Notes under the pieces: model-generated
What the model was told of the DNA's origin: nothing
The model's database searches: none
The model's input: the letters and a program-made list of their open reading frames with translations, nothing else
Position numbers and translations under genes: made by a program
Assembly: GCA_964508975.1 (NCBI GenBank)
Contig: CAZDVQ010000009.1
Coordinates: 33,835 to 97,834 of the forward strand
Source of the DNA: CAZDVQ01 sp964508975
Lineage (GTDB): Bacteria; Bacteroidota; Bacteroidia; Chitinophagales; Saprospiraceae
Reading direction: 5' to 3'
DNA length: 64,000 bases
Part shown: positions 15,732 through 24,972 of the stretch, piece by piece
Position numbering within the stretch: the first letter of the stretch is position 1
How the letters are laid out: each line of letters begins with the position of its first letter

Positions 15732-16889
15732 ATGCTTACTCCAGACTTAACCTCCGTTCAAAATTACAGTTACTCTGGCGAGAAAATCTTTGAAAAAGCG
15801 CAAGATTTCCTCCCGATAAACGGCACCGACTATGTAGAACTTTACGTAGGTAATGCCAAGCAAGCAGCACATTATTATAAAACAGCTTTTGGCTTCCAGT
15901 CGTTGGCGTATAGCGGACTAGAAACTGGCAACCGCGAGGCTACCTCTTACGTGTTGGTGCAGGATAAAATCCGCTTGGTCTTGACCACGCCTATGCACGG
16001 CAACAACGAGATCAGCGCGCATATCGCCAAGCACGGCGATGGCGTTAAAGTAATCGCTCTTTGGGTTGACGATGCCGTTCAAGCCTACGAAGAAACTACC
16101 ATGCGTGGTGCAAAATCGTTCATGGCGCCACAAACCATGCATGATGAACACGGCGAAATCGTACGTTCGGGCATCCACACCTACGGTGATACCATCCACA
16201 TGTTCATCGAGCGCAAAAACTACAAAGGTGTGTTCATGCCTGGTTTTGAGGCTTGGACATCGGATTACAACCCGAGTTCATGCGGCTTCAAGTACATCGA
16301 CCACATGGTGGGTAACGTTAGCCTCGGCGAGATGAACGAATGGGCTCATTTCTACGAAAATGTAATGGGTTTTGCCAACCTCGTTACCTTTGACGACAAA
16401 GATATTTCGACCCAGTACACCGCGTTGATGAGTAAAGTGATGACTAACGGTAATGGCCGCATCAAATTCCCGATCAACGAGCCGGCACATGGTTTGAAAA
16501 AATCGCAGATTGAAGAATACCTCGACTTTTACGGTGGCCCTGGCTGTCAGCACATTGCTATCGCCACGGATGATATTGTACATTCCATCACAGAAATGCG
16601 CCAACGCGGCGTGGAGTTCTTGCATGTACCGGGCGCATACTACGACACCGTTTCGGACCGTGTAGGCATCATCGAGGAAGACCTAGCCGTGTTGAAATCA
16701 CTCGGTATCATGGTTGACCGCGACGAGGAAGGCTACTTGTTGCAAATCTTCACCAAACCTGTTGAGGACCGCCCGACCTTGTTCTTCGAGATTATCCAGC
16801 GCAAGGGCGCCAAATCATTCGGCAAGGGCAATTTCAAAGCCTTGTTTGAAAGTATCGAGGCCGAGCAAGCCCGCCGTGGTACTTTATAG
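15732..16889 (+). CDS. hppD: 4-hydroxyphenylpyruvate dioxygenase
   Basis: Iron-dependent enzyme of the vicinal-oxygen-chelate fold that converts 4-hydroxyphenylpyruvate to homogentisate, the substrate of hmgA. 385 residues in two VOC halves. The 2-His-1-Glu site is in the second half: YIDHMVGNV (His near 191), GCQHIAIATDDIV (His near 274) and LFFEIIQRKG (Glu near 352), followed by the conserved C-terminal GNFKALFESIEAEQ. It is the last gene of the tyrosine cluster, separated from phhA by 131 bp that contain a heptamer tract, and it is followed by a good terminator. Confidence 0.95.
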   Translation: MLTPDLTSVQNYSYSGEKIFEKAQDFLPINGTDYVELYVGNAKQAAHYYKTAFGFQSLAYSGLETGNREATSYVLVQDKIRLVLTTPMHGNNEISAHIAKHGDGVKVIALWVDDAVQAYEETTMRGAKSFMAPQTMHDEHGEIVRSGIHTYGDTIHMFIERKNYKGVFMPGFEAWTSDYNPSSCGFKYIDHMVGNVSLGEMNEWAHFYENVMGFANLVTFDDKDISTQYTALMSKVMTNGNGRIKFPINEPAHGLKKSQIEEYLDFYGGPGCQHIAIATDDIVHSITEMRQRGVEFLHVPGAYYDTVSDRVGIIEEDLAVLKSLGIMVDRDEEGYLLQIFTKPVEDRPTLFFEIIQRKGAKSFGKGNFKALFESIEAEQARRGTL

Positions 16890-16936
16890 CTACTATTGGC
16901 CAACTAATTTACTTTTCTTCTTACCCCTTTCTAACG

Positions 16937-16970
16937 GCGTCTTATCCAACAATGGGTGAGGCGCTTTTTT
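16937..16970 (+). terminator. Intrinsic terminator of hppD
   Basis: GCGTCTTATCC / GGGTGAGGCGC forms an 11-bp stem with several G-T pairs around a 6-base loop, followed by six T. It starts 48 bp after the hppD stop. Confidence 0.8.
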
Positions 16971-17060
16971 AATTGTTAATTATTAATTATTAATTGTTAA
17001 TTTTTAGTTGCATTCATGGCTCATGTTTCATCGTTCATCGTTCATAGTTCATATTTCATA

Positions 17061-17163
17061 TTTGGGGCCTCCGCCGCGTTGCGGCGGCGCAGCTTTCCGG
17101 GGTTCGCGGTGCTCCGTGCTTCGCACCAGCGCCTAAGGCGCTGCCCTCCAAGCTGCTAGGCCG
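17061..17163 (+). repeat. GC-rich multi-hairpin module, copy 4
   Basis: Begins TTTGGGGCCTCCGCCGCG and ends AAGCTGCTAGGCCG. Contains GTGCTTCGCAC and CAGCGCCTAAGGCGCTG hairpins. It forms a head-to-head pair with the next copy, 48 bp away. Confidence 0.75.
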
Positions 17164-17211
17164 ATTAGTGTTCTGTTGAGGTTTAATTGGGCGAATTGCT
17201 TTGCCTGTTCT

Positions 17212-17310
17212 GCGTTAGCTGGCTGTAGGGCGCGGCGACAGCCGCGGTGCGTAGCACGGAGCGCAGCGAACCCCGAAAGACAGCGGCGGCCGTAGGCCGC
17301 AACGCCCAAA
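17212..17310 (-). repeat. GC-rich multi-hairpin module, copy 5
   Basis: Opposite orientation to copy 4: begins GCGTTAGCTGGC and ends AACGCCCAAA. It carries GTGCGTAGCAC, GCGAACCCCG and GCGGCCGTAGGCCGC. Together with copy 4 it fills the 16890-17473 gap; a GTTCATAGT tract lies on both sides. Confidence 0.75.
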
Positions 17311-17446
17311 AAAGAAAAAAAGATGAAATGAACAAGTGATGAAATTACTTTAGCTTGATTGGTAAAAATAGCCAAGGGCTAAAACGGCTAAATTTGGCAC
17401 ACAAAGTTCATTATTCATTGTTCATAGTTCATAGTTAAAAAAGTAT

Positions 17447-17454
17447 TATCTTTG
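17447..17454 (+). promoter_or_regulatory. -7 element of the 915-residue secreted protein gene
   Basis: TATCTTTG fits TAnnTTTG and is 19 bp upstream of the start codon. No clear TTG partner is seen at the usual distance. Confidence 0.45.
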
Positions 17455-17473
17455 AACTTAAACCAAATCTAAT

Positions 17474-20221
17474 ATGATGAAAAATTTACTCATGATTATG
17501 GCGCTGCTATTAGCTGCCGTTTCAGGTTTTGCACAAGCAGAACTAACCATTACCGCGCCAACAGGCGCTTCCACGACGGGATTACGTGCTCCGAACGGAA
17601 CAACCGCCCATACCACAATGCGGGGCGTTATTATTGTCACCGCAGCAGAGCTTTCTGCTATTCCAGTTGGAACGCCCCTGACTAAGTTAGGCTTCGTTTT
17701 ATCTGCAGGTGCAACACCGGGCCCAGCAGCTGGTAACATTCAGTTTTACCTCGAGAATACAGCGGATGTAACCAATCTCAAGTCAACCACTTGGACAACT
17801 ACAATTTCGACCATGACTAGCGTTTACAATGGTAGTTACGCCATTCCTGCTGCGGCTGGGAACGTAGATTTGACCTTGACCACGCCATTCGTATACACAG
17901 GTGGATCTTTGTATGTGGCTTATGATTATTTAGGCACGAGCTTTACCACCACGGGTGCAGTTTATTTCGCCAACAGTGTGCTTGCAGGAGGCTGGAAAGG
18001 CCAAGTGAGTGCCACAACAACACCACCAGCTACGTTGAGTGCGACTTCGGCTTTCAGGCCCAATTTTCGTTTTACGTTCACGAACCCCTTTGTGAACGAG
18101 TTGAATGTTACGGGTATAGCAGGCGAAAAAGGTATTTTCAACAATACCATCAGCCAAGCACAAACGGTTACCTCGATCATTTCGAATACCTCTCAAGGCG
18201 ATTTGTCGAACGTTCCAGTGACACTATCGGTAACTGGAGCTAACCCCTATACCGTAACGCAAACGATCCCTTCGATTACCTCGGGAGGAACATACACGCT
18301 ACTGTTCAACAATGTGCCAACCATTTCACTAGGAGCACAAACCATTACCGTTACCATTCCTGCGGATGAAAATAATACCAATAACTCCCGGACCTTTACA
18401 CAGCAAGTGCAGTGCGATACCATTGGCTATGCCCAATCCCCCGTTGCTTCCGGAGGCGTTGGTTTCAATACAGGAGCGGGTTTAATTGCAGTGCGCCATG
18501 TAATTCCTACAGGTATCGAAACCTATGTGAGGAGTGTATCAAATTACTTCCCAACTGCGGCTAATAATGCAGGGAATACGCTTAAAGGTATTTTGATGGA
18601 CGGTAGCGGGACTATCATTGACTCAACTGCCCTTATTACCATCACTGCTGGTATGCTTGGTACCAAGCAAAACTTTGATTTCCTCAATGGCAACATCGAC
18701 GTTTCAGGGGATACCATTTATGTAGGGTTCCGCCAAACGGCTAATACCGTAACTGGATATTTCCCATTTGCCAACCAAAATAATTCTTACGTTGATCCCA
18801 ATGCTGCAGCAACCTTCAATTTGTTTGGTGGAGGAACATCACCGCTTGGCTCAACTTTAGGTTACATGATGATTGAAGCTGCGCTTACTTTCGGTAGCTT
18901 TGATGTAGATAACTCCTCAAATGCTGGCGTGGTTTGCCTGAATTCAGCGCTAGATATCACCCCAATTGCTGGATACACAAACTATGAGTTCTTTGTAAAC
19001 GGTTCAAGTGTGCAAAACGGTGCCACCGCAAGCTATACTACCGCGCCCTTAACCGCCGACATGACCTTTAATGTAAACATTGCCAACGGTACTTGCGCGC
19101 TGAGCAGCAACGTGCAAAACATCAATGTCTTTTTAGCATCAGGTACTGACACTAGAGCGGCCTGTAATTCATTGACTTGGATTGACGGTAACACCTACAC
19201 GGCCAACAATAATACGGCTACCTTCACTATCGTTGGGGGCGCTTCCAATGGTTGCGATAGTTTGGTTACCCTGGACCTGACCATTAATCCTTTTGCATCA
19301 TCAACCGACACCAGAACAGCTTGTAATTCATTGACCTGGATCGACGGAAATACCTACACCGCCAGTAATAATACAGCTACTTTCACATACCTGGCTGGCT
19401 CTTTCAGTGGTTGCGATAGTATAGTAACCTTGAACCTGACCATCAATAACCCTACGGCTGGTACTGATACTAGAACAGCCTGTGGTTCATTGACTTGGAT
19501 TGACGGCAACACCTACACCGCCAATAATAATACGGCTACCTTCACCGTTGTTGGCGGTGCTGCCAATGGTTGTGATAGCGTTGTTACCTTGAACCTGACC
19601 ATCAATAACCCTACGGCTGGTACTGATACTAGAACAGCCTGTGGTTCATTGACTTGGATTGACGGCAACACCTACACCGCCAATAATAATACGGCTACCT
19701 TCACCGTTGTTGGTGGCGCTGCCAATGGTTGTGATAGCGTTGTTACCTTGAACCTGACCATCAACAGTGTGGCTGATGTGTCGGTTACAAACGTTGGAGA
19801 GACCATTACGGCAAACAATACCAATGCGACTTACCAATGGTTGGATTGTAACAACAACTTTGCTGTAATCTCTGGTCAAACCAGTGCCCAATTCACGGCA
19901 ACTGCCAATGGTAGTTATGCCGTTCAATTGACCCAAAATGGCTGTGTTGATACCTCTGCCTGTACTGTAATTACCACTGTTGGCGTTACAGAAACTGGCT
20001 TTGGTGCAGGCCTCGTGGTTTACCCTAACCCAACCAAAGGTACTGTAAGCATTGACGGCCTTCAATCGGCCACGCCAATCCGTATCTTGAGTTCAAGGGG
20101 CGAGATTGTTGCCGCATCGGTTATTGAACCTACGGATAACCGCGTTGATTTTAGCCAATACCCAGCTGGTGTTTACTACATCCAATTGGGCGACAAAACA
20201 CTGAAAGTCTTGAAACAGTAA
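17474..20221 (+). CDS. T9SS-secreted cell-surface protein with four tandem repeats
   Basis: A 915-residue exported protein. Signal peptide MMKNLLMIMALLLAAVSGFAQ; Thr/Ser/Asn-rich beta domains; a CARDB-like region (about residues 215-310, PVTLSVTGANPYTVTQTIPSI); a lectin/jelly-roll-like part; then four 53-residue repeats (about 556-767) with the pattern TDTRTAC.SLTWIDGNTY and GCDSVVTLNLTIN, each carrying two Cys. The end is a type A T9SS sorting domain: VVYPNPTKG..GVYYIQLGDKTLKVLKQ. It should cross the outer membrane by T9SS and stay at the surface or be released. No binding partner can be deduced. A strong terminator follows directly. Confidence 0.85.
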   Translation: MMKNLLMIMALLLAAVSGFAQAELTITAPTGASTTGLRAPNGTTAHTTMRGVIIVTAAELSAIPVGTPLTKLGFVLSAGATPGPAAGNIQFYLENTADVTNLKSTTWTTTISTMTSVYNGSYAIPAAAGNVDLTLTTPFVYTGGSLYVAYDYLGTSFTTTGAVYFANSVLAGGWKGQVSATTTPPATLSATSAFRPNFRFTFTNPFVNELNVTGIAGEKGIFNNTISQAQTVTSIISNTSQGDLSNVPVTLSVTGANPYTVTQTIPSITSGGTYTLLFNNVPTISLGAQTITVTIPADENNTNNSRTFTQQVQCDTIGYAQSPVASGGVGFNTGAGLIAVRHVIPTGIETYVRSVSNYFPTAANNAGNTLKGILMDGSGTIIDSTALITITAGMLGTKQNFDFLNGNIDVSGDTIYVGFRQTANTVTGYFPFANQNNSYVDPNAAATFNLFGGGTSPLGSTLGYMMIEAALTFGSFDVDNSSNAGVVCLNSALDITPIAGYTNYEFFVNGSSVQNGATASYTTAPLTADMTFNVNIANGTCALSSNVQNINVFLASGTDTRAACNSLTWIDGNTYTANNNTATFTIVGGASNGCDSLVTLDLTINPFASSTDTRTACNSLTWIDGNTYTASNNTATFTYLAGSFSGCDSIVTLNLTINNPTAGTDTRTACGSLTWIDGNTYTANNNTATFTVVGGAANGCDSVVTLNLTINNPTAGTDTRTACGSLTWIDGNTYTANNNTATFTVVGGAANGCDSVVTLNLTINSVADVSVTNVGETITANNTNATYQWLDCNNNFAVISGQTSAQFTATANGSYAVQLTQNGCVDTSACTVITTVGVTETGFGAGLVVYPNPTKGTVSIDGLQSATPIRILSSRGEIVAASVIEPTDNRVDFSQYPAGVYYIQLGDKTLKVLKQ
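19141..19776 (+). repeat. Four tandem 159-bp coding repeats
   Basis: Coding repeats within the preceding gene, 53 residues each. The third (from about 19460) and fourth (from about 19619) are nearly identical at the DNA level, while the first two are diverged, which points to recent duplication at the 3' side. Confidence 0.85.
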
Positions 20222-20249
20222 AGCTTAACTGAGCTTAACGTTCAACATC

Positions 20250-20279
20250 AATCCCCACTTTTCTCGGAGAGTGGGGATT
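20250..20279 (+). terminator. Intrinsic terminator of the 915-residue protein gene
   Basis: AATCCCCACT / AGTGGGGATT with a 10-base loop that can itself pair (TCTC/GAGA), then a run of T. It begins 28 bp after the stop codon and merges into the next repeat module. Confidence 0.85.
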
Positions 20280-20282
20280 TTT

Positions 20283-20440
20283 TTTGGGGCCTCCGCCGCG
20301 TTGCGTCGGCGCTACGCTACGGGTTCGCTATTCGTGCAGTCGCTTTGCTCCTTTACGGTGCCCTTCGGGGTTCGCTCATACCTTGGGGCATACGCCCCTG
20401 CGGTACGGCCTTCGGCCGCCCTCCACATCGCTAGGCCGAG
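20283..20440 (+). repeat. GC-rich multi-hairpin module, copy 6 (long)
   Basis: Begins TTTGGGGCCTCCGCCGCG, ends ATCGCTAGGCCGAG, and at about 158 bp is one of the longer copies. It has extra hairpins (GGGGCATACGCCCC, CGGCCTTCGGCCG). It is followed by a TCCTCACATCC-type direct-repeat tract at about 20495-20565. Confidence 0.75.
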
Positions 20441-20567
20441 TAGTGTTCTGTTGTACATGTATTAGGCGCACACATAGGTGCGCCCCTACGAATCCTCACA
20501 TGCTCAGATCCACATATCCTCACATCCCCACATCCACATATCCTCAAATCCTCACATCTTCATAACC

Positions 20568-20882
20568 CTAGATTAAACCGTTGTCTTTTGCTTTTTGAAT
20601 CCATTGTTCAACAACGGGCAGGCTTACATCCAGCTGAATGGCAATATTGTCCAACGATAAACCCGCTCTGCACAAACGCACGGCTTCCAAAAATAAATCA
20701 GCACCTTGTTCAATGCCTTGTTCAATGCCTTGTTCAATACCTTTATCCAGGCCAATGAGTTCACCTACCTGCATACCTTTCTGGTATAGCATGTCTTCTT
20801 CGGGGTTGATGTAAAGTGGCATATCGGTTAATTGTTTTACTATTTCGTTGTCAAAGTTACGCAAGCGGGCCAATATGCCCAA
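20568..20882 (-). pseudogene. C-terminal remnant of an Rpn-family (PD-(D/E)XK) nuclease
   Basis: About 105 residues that match the C-terminal third of Rpn/recombination-promoting nucleases: LGILARLRNFDNEI, then MPLYINPEEDMLYQKG, the tell-tale GIEQGIEQGIEQG run (a 12-bp DNA repeat), and a small helix-turn-helix-like tail (LSLDNIAIQLDVSLPVVEQW). The frame begins with TTG and is open for only about 17 more codons upstream, with the Rpn-like stretch QILKLEKLSKHL, before a stop; the nuclease domain is absent. So it is a truncated gene or remnant. Rpn genes are mobile and abundant in Bacteroidota. It sits at the left edge of the AT-rich defence island. Confidence 0.65.
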
Positions 20883-21356
20883 GTGTTTTGATAATTTTTC
20901 GAGTTTTAGTATCTGACAACCAGTGTATTAAACTGGTTATACTTTATGCAGTTTTGGTATACTTTATTCGATTTGGAATATTTTACACCTGTATAAATGC
21001 TTTTATGTAATAATCATGGCTTGTTTGAATATTGACCTTGCGTTGCGGAGGTAGGCTATACAGTTTTTTTATAGGAAGTCTTCAGAAAATGGGGAGTTCT
21101 TTTGCTTAATTGGGCGACCACAAGGGTCGCCCCTACAAATCCTCATATCCTCACATCCTCGCATTTGTTTTTTATCTTTGTGAATGTAATTTGTGAAGTG
21201 CATGTGTTTTTGACACACTGCTCATAAAACCTAAAAAATACGTTTTGCGCACATTTGCATAACTCCGCCAAGCGGTGTAGGCTTTAGATATAATCGTAAA
21301 TTATCAGAATAGACGAGTTTTGCGAATTAAAATAAACTAAAATGCTATTTATTTTG

Positions 21357-21386
21357 TTGATATATTTAAAATAAACCTTACTTTTG
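21357..21386 (+). promoter_or_regulatory. Promoter of the AAA ATPase/RloB operon
   Basis: TTG (21357-21359), 19-bp spacer, TACTTTTG (21379-21386): a good match to the Bacteroidota -33/-7 pattern. The start codon is 29 bp downstream. The rest of the 20883-21356 gap is AT-rich with only a short TCCTCACATCC tract near 21135-21165. Confidence 0.65.
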
Positions 21387-21415
21387 TTCATGTTTAATCA
21401 AAAACAAACTAAAAG

Positions 21416-22750
21416 ATGCTTCTGCAATTCTCAATAAAAAACTTTAGAACATTTAAGGACAAAGTGACTTTGAGCCTTATCGCTTCTAACTATGACAAAG
21501 ATACTAGAGAGCACGAGAACATTGTAATCAACCAAAACTTTGGACTAAGATTTCTCAAAAGTGCAGTTATCTATGGTGCAAACGCAAGTGGAAAAAGCAA
21601 GTTGCTTGAGGCGTTTGTATTTATGCGATATTTCGCAATCAACAGTTCAAAGGATAGCCAAGAAGGTGAGACTATTGAAGTTGAGCCTTTTAAACTAAGT
21701 ACACAGACAGAAAACGAACCATCTGAGTTTGAAATCATTTTCGTTCACAAAGATGTGCTTTACCGTTATGGCTTTGAAGCAACAACTGATAGAATTGTAT
21801 CTGAGTGGCTCTATCATAAACCTAAAACAAAAGAAGTAGAATTGTTTTATAGGGAAGGTAACACATTTAGTACTCACGAACGTAGTTTTACCAAGGGTAA
21901 TATTGTTGTGAAGGAAGGTCTTGTTCGAGATAATGCGTTATTAATTTCTGTAGCAGCTCAATTCAATGAAAAGACTGCTATCAATGTTTTAGATTGGTTC
22001 AAAAGACTTAAAACCTTGTCAGGATTAAAAGAGTCAGGCTACCAAGGGTTTACTTTGCGTAAAACCGTAGATCCTAAACACAAAGCAAAAATTCTTGAAT
22101 TATTGAAAGCTGCTGATTTAGGGATTCAAGATATCGAACTACAAAAACTTGACATTGAAAGTCTTCCAAATGGGATGCCCAAAGAGCTCAAGGATAAGTT
22201 AATTAGAGAAGTACGGGAAGAAAAGAAGGAATATGTATCTGACGTATTGACAAAGCATAAAAAATATAATGAAGACTTTAAAGCAGTAGGAAATATTAGT
22301 TTTTCATTAGAAGATGATGAATCGTCAGGAACAAGAAAGTTTTTCGCTCTTACAGGACCAATTCTGGATGTGATTGAGAACGGTTACACTTTAGTAGTTG
22401 ATGAATTAGACTCAAAACTTCACCCAAATTTGGTTTGTAAAATCGTTTCTCTTTTTAATTCTAAAGAGTTTAATAAGAAGAATGCTCAATTGATTTTTAA
22501 TACTCACGACACAAATTTATTAAGTTCAGGTCTATTCAGAAGAGACCAAATTTGGTTTACCAACAAAAATAAATACGGAGAAGCAAAACTTTATTCCTTA
22601 GCTGACTTTAAATCGGATGAGGTAAGAAAAACAGAGCCTTTTGAAGAAAACTATATCAAGGGAAAATATGGTGCAGTTCCATTCCTTGGCTTTTTTGATA
22701 ACCTGAAATTTTTCTTGTCAGAAAATGAAAATGAAGGACAAAAAAACTGA
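21416..22750 (+). CDS. AAA15-type ATPase, AbiLi-like defence protein
   Basis: A 444-residue ABC/RecF-like ATPase. The N-terminus MLLQFSIKNFRTFKDKVTLSL is the typical first strand of this family; Walker A is GANASGKS (residues 54-61); Walker B and the D-loop lie near 325-335 (TLVVDELDSKLHPNL), followed by IFNTHDTNLL with the switch His. A helical insert with charged segments (KELKDKLIREVREEKKEY) lies between them. In known abortive-infection systems of the AbiL type, and in the related PARIS system, such an ATPase senses a phage trigger and controls a nuclease partner. Here the partner is the RloB gene, whose start overlaps this one by 26 bp. AT-rich, unlike its flanks. Confidence 0.85.
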   Translation: MLLQFSIKNFRTFKDKVTLSLIASNYDKDTREHENIVINQNFGLRFLKSAVIYGANASGKSKLLEAFVFMRYFAINSSKDSQEGETIEVEPFKLSTQTENEPSEFEIIFVHKDVLYRYGFEATTDRIVSEWLYHKPKTKEVELFYREGNTFSTHERSFTKGNIVVKEGLVRDNALLISVAAQFNEKTAINVLDWFKRLKTLSGLKESGYQGFTLRKTVDPKHKAKILELLKAADLGIQDIELQKLDIESLPNGMPKELKDKLIREVREEKKEYVSDVLTKHKKYNEDFKAVGNISFSLEDDESSGTRKFFALTGPILDVIENGYTLVVDELDSKLHPNLVCKIVSLFNSKEFNKKNAQLIFNTHDTNLLSSGLFRRDQIWFTNKNKYGEAKLYSLADFKSDEVRKTEPFEENYIKGKYGAVPFLGFFDNLKFFLSENENEGQKN

Positions 22751-23432
22751 ACAAAAAGCAGCTAGGCAAAAACACCTTGAACAGTTAAAAGCTCAAAGAA
22801 GAAAAGAGCCTAGTCTAGAAAGACCTCTTGCAGCGTTAACAGAAAAACCTTACATACTTATTGTTTGTGAAGGAGAAAATACCGAACCCTCTTATTTCAA
22901 CCAATTTAGAAGTACTTCCGCAAAAGTTAAATCTGTTGGAGAAGGTTATAATACATTATCTTTGGTGAATAGAGCCATCGCATTAGCTCATCAAGGAAAT
23001 TACGACCAAGTTTGGTGTGTGTTTGACAAAGACGATTTCAATGACAATGATTTTAATTCTGCAATCCAAATTGCAGAAGCCAACAATTTTGGAGTAGCCT
23101 ATTCAAATCAAGCGTTTGAATATTGGCTCATATTACACTTTAATGACCATCAAGGTGGAGGAATGCATAGAGATAGCTACAATGATAAAATCAACGAACA
23201 CCTTAAACCTTTCAATTTACTTTACGATGGCAAAGGGAGTAAATTAATTGATGAAAATTTTTTTGAACTGCTTGATGGCGTAGACTACAAAACGGGCAGA
23301 AAAAGAGTTGAACTTGCAATAGCTAGAGCTGAAAGAAATTTCAATAATTTGGACCATTCAAATCCTGCTAAAGAGGAATCATCAACGACTGTATTCAGGC
23401 TAATTAGAGAGCTTTTGAAATATGTGGAATAA
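22725..23432 (+). CDS. RloB-family Toprim-like protein, AbiLii-like effector
   Basis: A 235-residue protein of the RloB family (a start at 22731, two codons later, is equally possible). After a Lys/Arg-rich N-terminus it shows the Toprim-like motifs ILIVCEGENTEPSYF (Glu49) and VWCVFDKDDF (Asp101, Asp103), then the family signature NQAFEYWLILHF (about 130-142). These acidic residues could bind metal in a nuclease site. Translation is coupled to the ATPase by overlap. In the AbiL family the ATPase/RloB pair is the whole system, so this two-gene set is predicted to be phage defence. The specific trigger and target are unknown. Confidence 0.88.
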   Translation: MKMKDKKTEQKAARQKHLEQLKAQRRKEPSLERPLAALTEKPYILIVCEGENTEPSYFNQFRSTSAKVKSVGEGYNTLSLVNRAIALAHQGNYDQVWCVFDKDDFNDNDFNSAIQIAEANNFGVAYSNQAFEYWLILHFNDHQGGGMHRDSYNDKINEHLKPFNLLYDGKGSKLIDENFFELLDGVDYKTGRKRVELAIARAERNFNNLDHSNPAKEESSTTVFRLIRELLKYVE

Positions 23433-23606
23433 TATAGCGCCAACTGGTTTCAGCTGTTTGCCCTCTATAAAAGCTAAATAGTTAATTATAAAATTCTAAC
23501 TTACAACGATTTTTGTCACGAATTGACAGTTTTGGGCTTCAAAATGCATAGCTTCAATGCCACTACAGAATATGATACTTAATTTACAACCAATACTAAT
23601 TATACA

Positions 23607-24533
23607 ATGGCAATAGTTGACCTTTATTCAAAAAGACAAAAAAGATTAAAAGGTGAAGTCCCTGACGTTTACACCTACGATGAAATACCGCAGAAACTCA
23701 GAATTCAAATTGTTCATATAATAGGTGATGCAATAGGTAAGGATATCGACAACCAGGAACTATCAGAAAATATGTACAAACTGTTTCATGATGTTTTATG
23801 TCGTGAGTATGGTAAATTCTCACTTGGAGATGGATATAATCAAAGTAGTAAACTGAAAGTTTTTAACTTTATCCTTCAGACACCTAAAACGGAGGAATTT
23901 TTTGACATAATTGAACTTATATTTAAATTTATATCCGGAAGTTTAAAGGAAAGATTTGAAGCATATACAGATCACGTGGATGTGAAAGTTGAGCCTGACG
24001 ATGCTATTGCAGAATTGAATGAAAGATTCAAGGAAAATGGAATCGGGTTTTCTTTTGACGGTGGTGAAATAATTCGAGTGGACTCTACATATATGCATAC
24101 AGAAATTACAAAACCGGTCATTGCGTTATTATGGAATAATAAGTTTGAAGGAGCAAATGAAGAATATTTAAAAGCTCATGAACATTATAGACATGGAAGA
24201 AACAAGGAGTGCTTGACAGAATGTTTAAAAGCATTTGAAAGTACAATGAAAGTAATATGCAAAGAAAAAGGTTGGGCGTATAATGAAACAGATACTGCAA
24301 AAAAGTTGATACAAATTTGTTTTCAAAATCAGTTGGTACCGACTTTTACACAAAACCAATTTACATCTCTACAAAGTCTTCTAGAAAGTGGAATCCCGAC
24401 AATTCGAAACAAACTCGGAGGACACGGACAAGGGCAGATTCGTCAAACGGTTGACGATGAAATGACAAGGTATGGATTGAATTTGTGTGGAGCAAACATA
24501 ATATTTCTTATTGAGCAGAGTGGCATTAAATAA
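23607..24533 (+). CDS. STM4504/CBY_0614-like protein with C-terminal HEPN motif
   Basis: 308 residues. The opening MAIVDLYSKRQKRLKGEVPDVYTYDEIPQKLRIQI is what I recall for the STM4504/CBY_0614 family, which shares its N-terminal domain with AbiJ-type abortive-infection proteins. The C-terminal half is helical (HYRHGRNKECLTECLKAFESTMKVICKEK) and contains RNKLGGHGQG near residue 267, an Arg-x5-His arrangement that fits the ribonuclease motif of HEPN domains. I infer an RNA-cleaving toxin activated by infection. It lies 174 bp after the RloB gene with its own leader, on the same strand, so it may be a second, independent defence gene. Confidence 0.8.
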   Translation: MAIVDLYSKRQKRLKGEVPDVYTYDEIPQKLRIQIVHIIGDAIGKDIDNQELSENMYKLFHDVLCREYGKFSLGDGYNQSSKLKVFNFILQTPKTEEFFDIIELIFKFISGSLKERFEAYTDHVDVKVEPDDAIAELNERFKENGIGFSFDGGEIIRVDSTYMHTEITKPVIALLWNNKFEGANEEYLKAHEHYRHGRNKECLTECLKAFESTMKVICKEKGWAYNETDTAKKLIQICFQNQLVPTFTQNQFTSLQSLLESGIPTIRNKLGGHGQGQIRQTVDDEMTRYGLNLCGANIIFLIEQSGIK

Positions 24534-24599
24534 AACTATCAACATAGCTTACACTTATGTCAAGCATTTGCGCTGATTTTCCGTTTTTTTGAGGGGCAA

Positions 24600-24791
24600 A
24601 TGGTCAAAAAATTGTACAACTACCTCCGCCCGCAATCCCTAAACAACCAGATGGACAGCTACAAGACATATTTTAGCCAATTTGTAAGGGAAAATTACCC
24701 CAACGCTTTCGACCAGTTTCTTGCCGAAACGGATAGGCCATGCCTCGTCTCCCGCCGCCTTCAAAGGCGGCGGTGCGTTAGGCATGCGTAG
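24600..24791 (+). pseudogene. Gene fragment running into a repeat module
   Basis: The first 45 or so codons read like real protein (LYNYLRPQSLNNQMDSYKTY..FVRENYPNAFDQFLAET); then the frame enters the GC-rich module at about 24740 and ends in Arg-rich junk. It may be a gene cut off by the repeat. I do not recognise the family. Confidence 0.35.
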
Positions 24792-24879
24792 CGTGGCCGC
24801 ATCGCGGCCAGCCCGAAGGGCCGACCGAATAGGGAGCGCGTAGCACGCCGGCGACGCGCATGCGGCGCAACGCCCAAAT
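24752..24879 (-). repeat. GC-rich multi-hairpin module, copy 7
   Basis: Starts with the hairpin CCGCCGCCTTCAAAGGCGGCGG, continues GCGTTAGGC..GCATGCG, holds GGCCGCATCGCGGCC, and ends GGCGCAACGCCCAAAT. It closes the right side of the defence island. The 24534-24972 gap otherwise holds the fragment above and short AT-rich sequence. Confidence 0.7.
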
Positions 24880-24972
24880 AGAATAAATAAATAATTGAGG
24901 AAACGAGTGAGGGATTAAGCTACGCCCCCCAAACGAAAACCGCAAAATTCCCAAAACTCAAAATTGCTAAAC

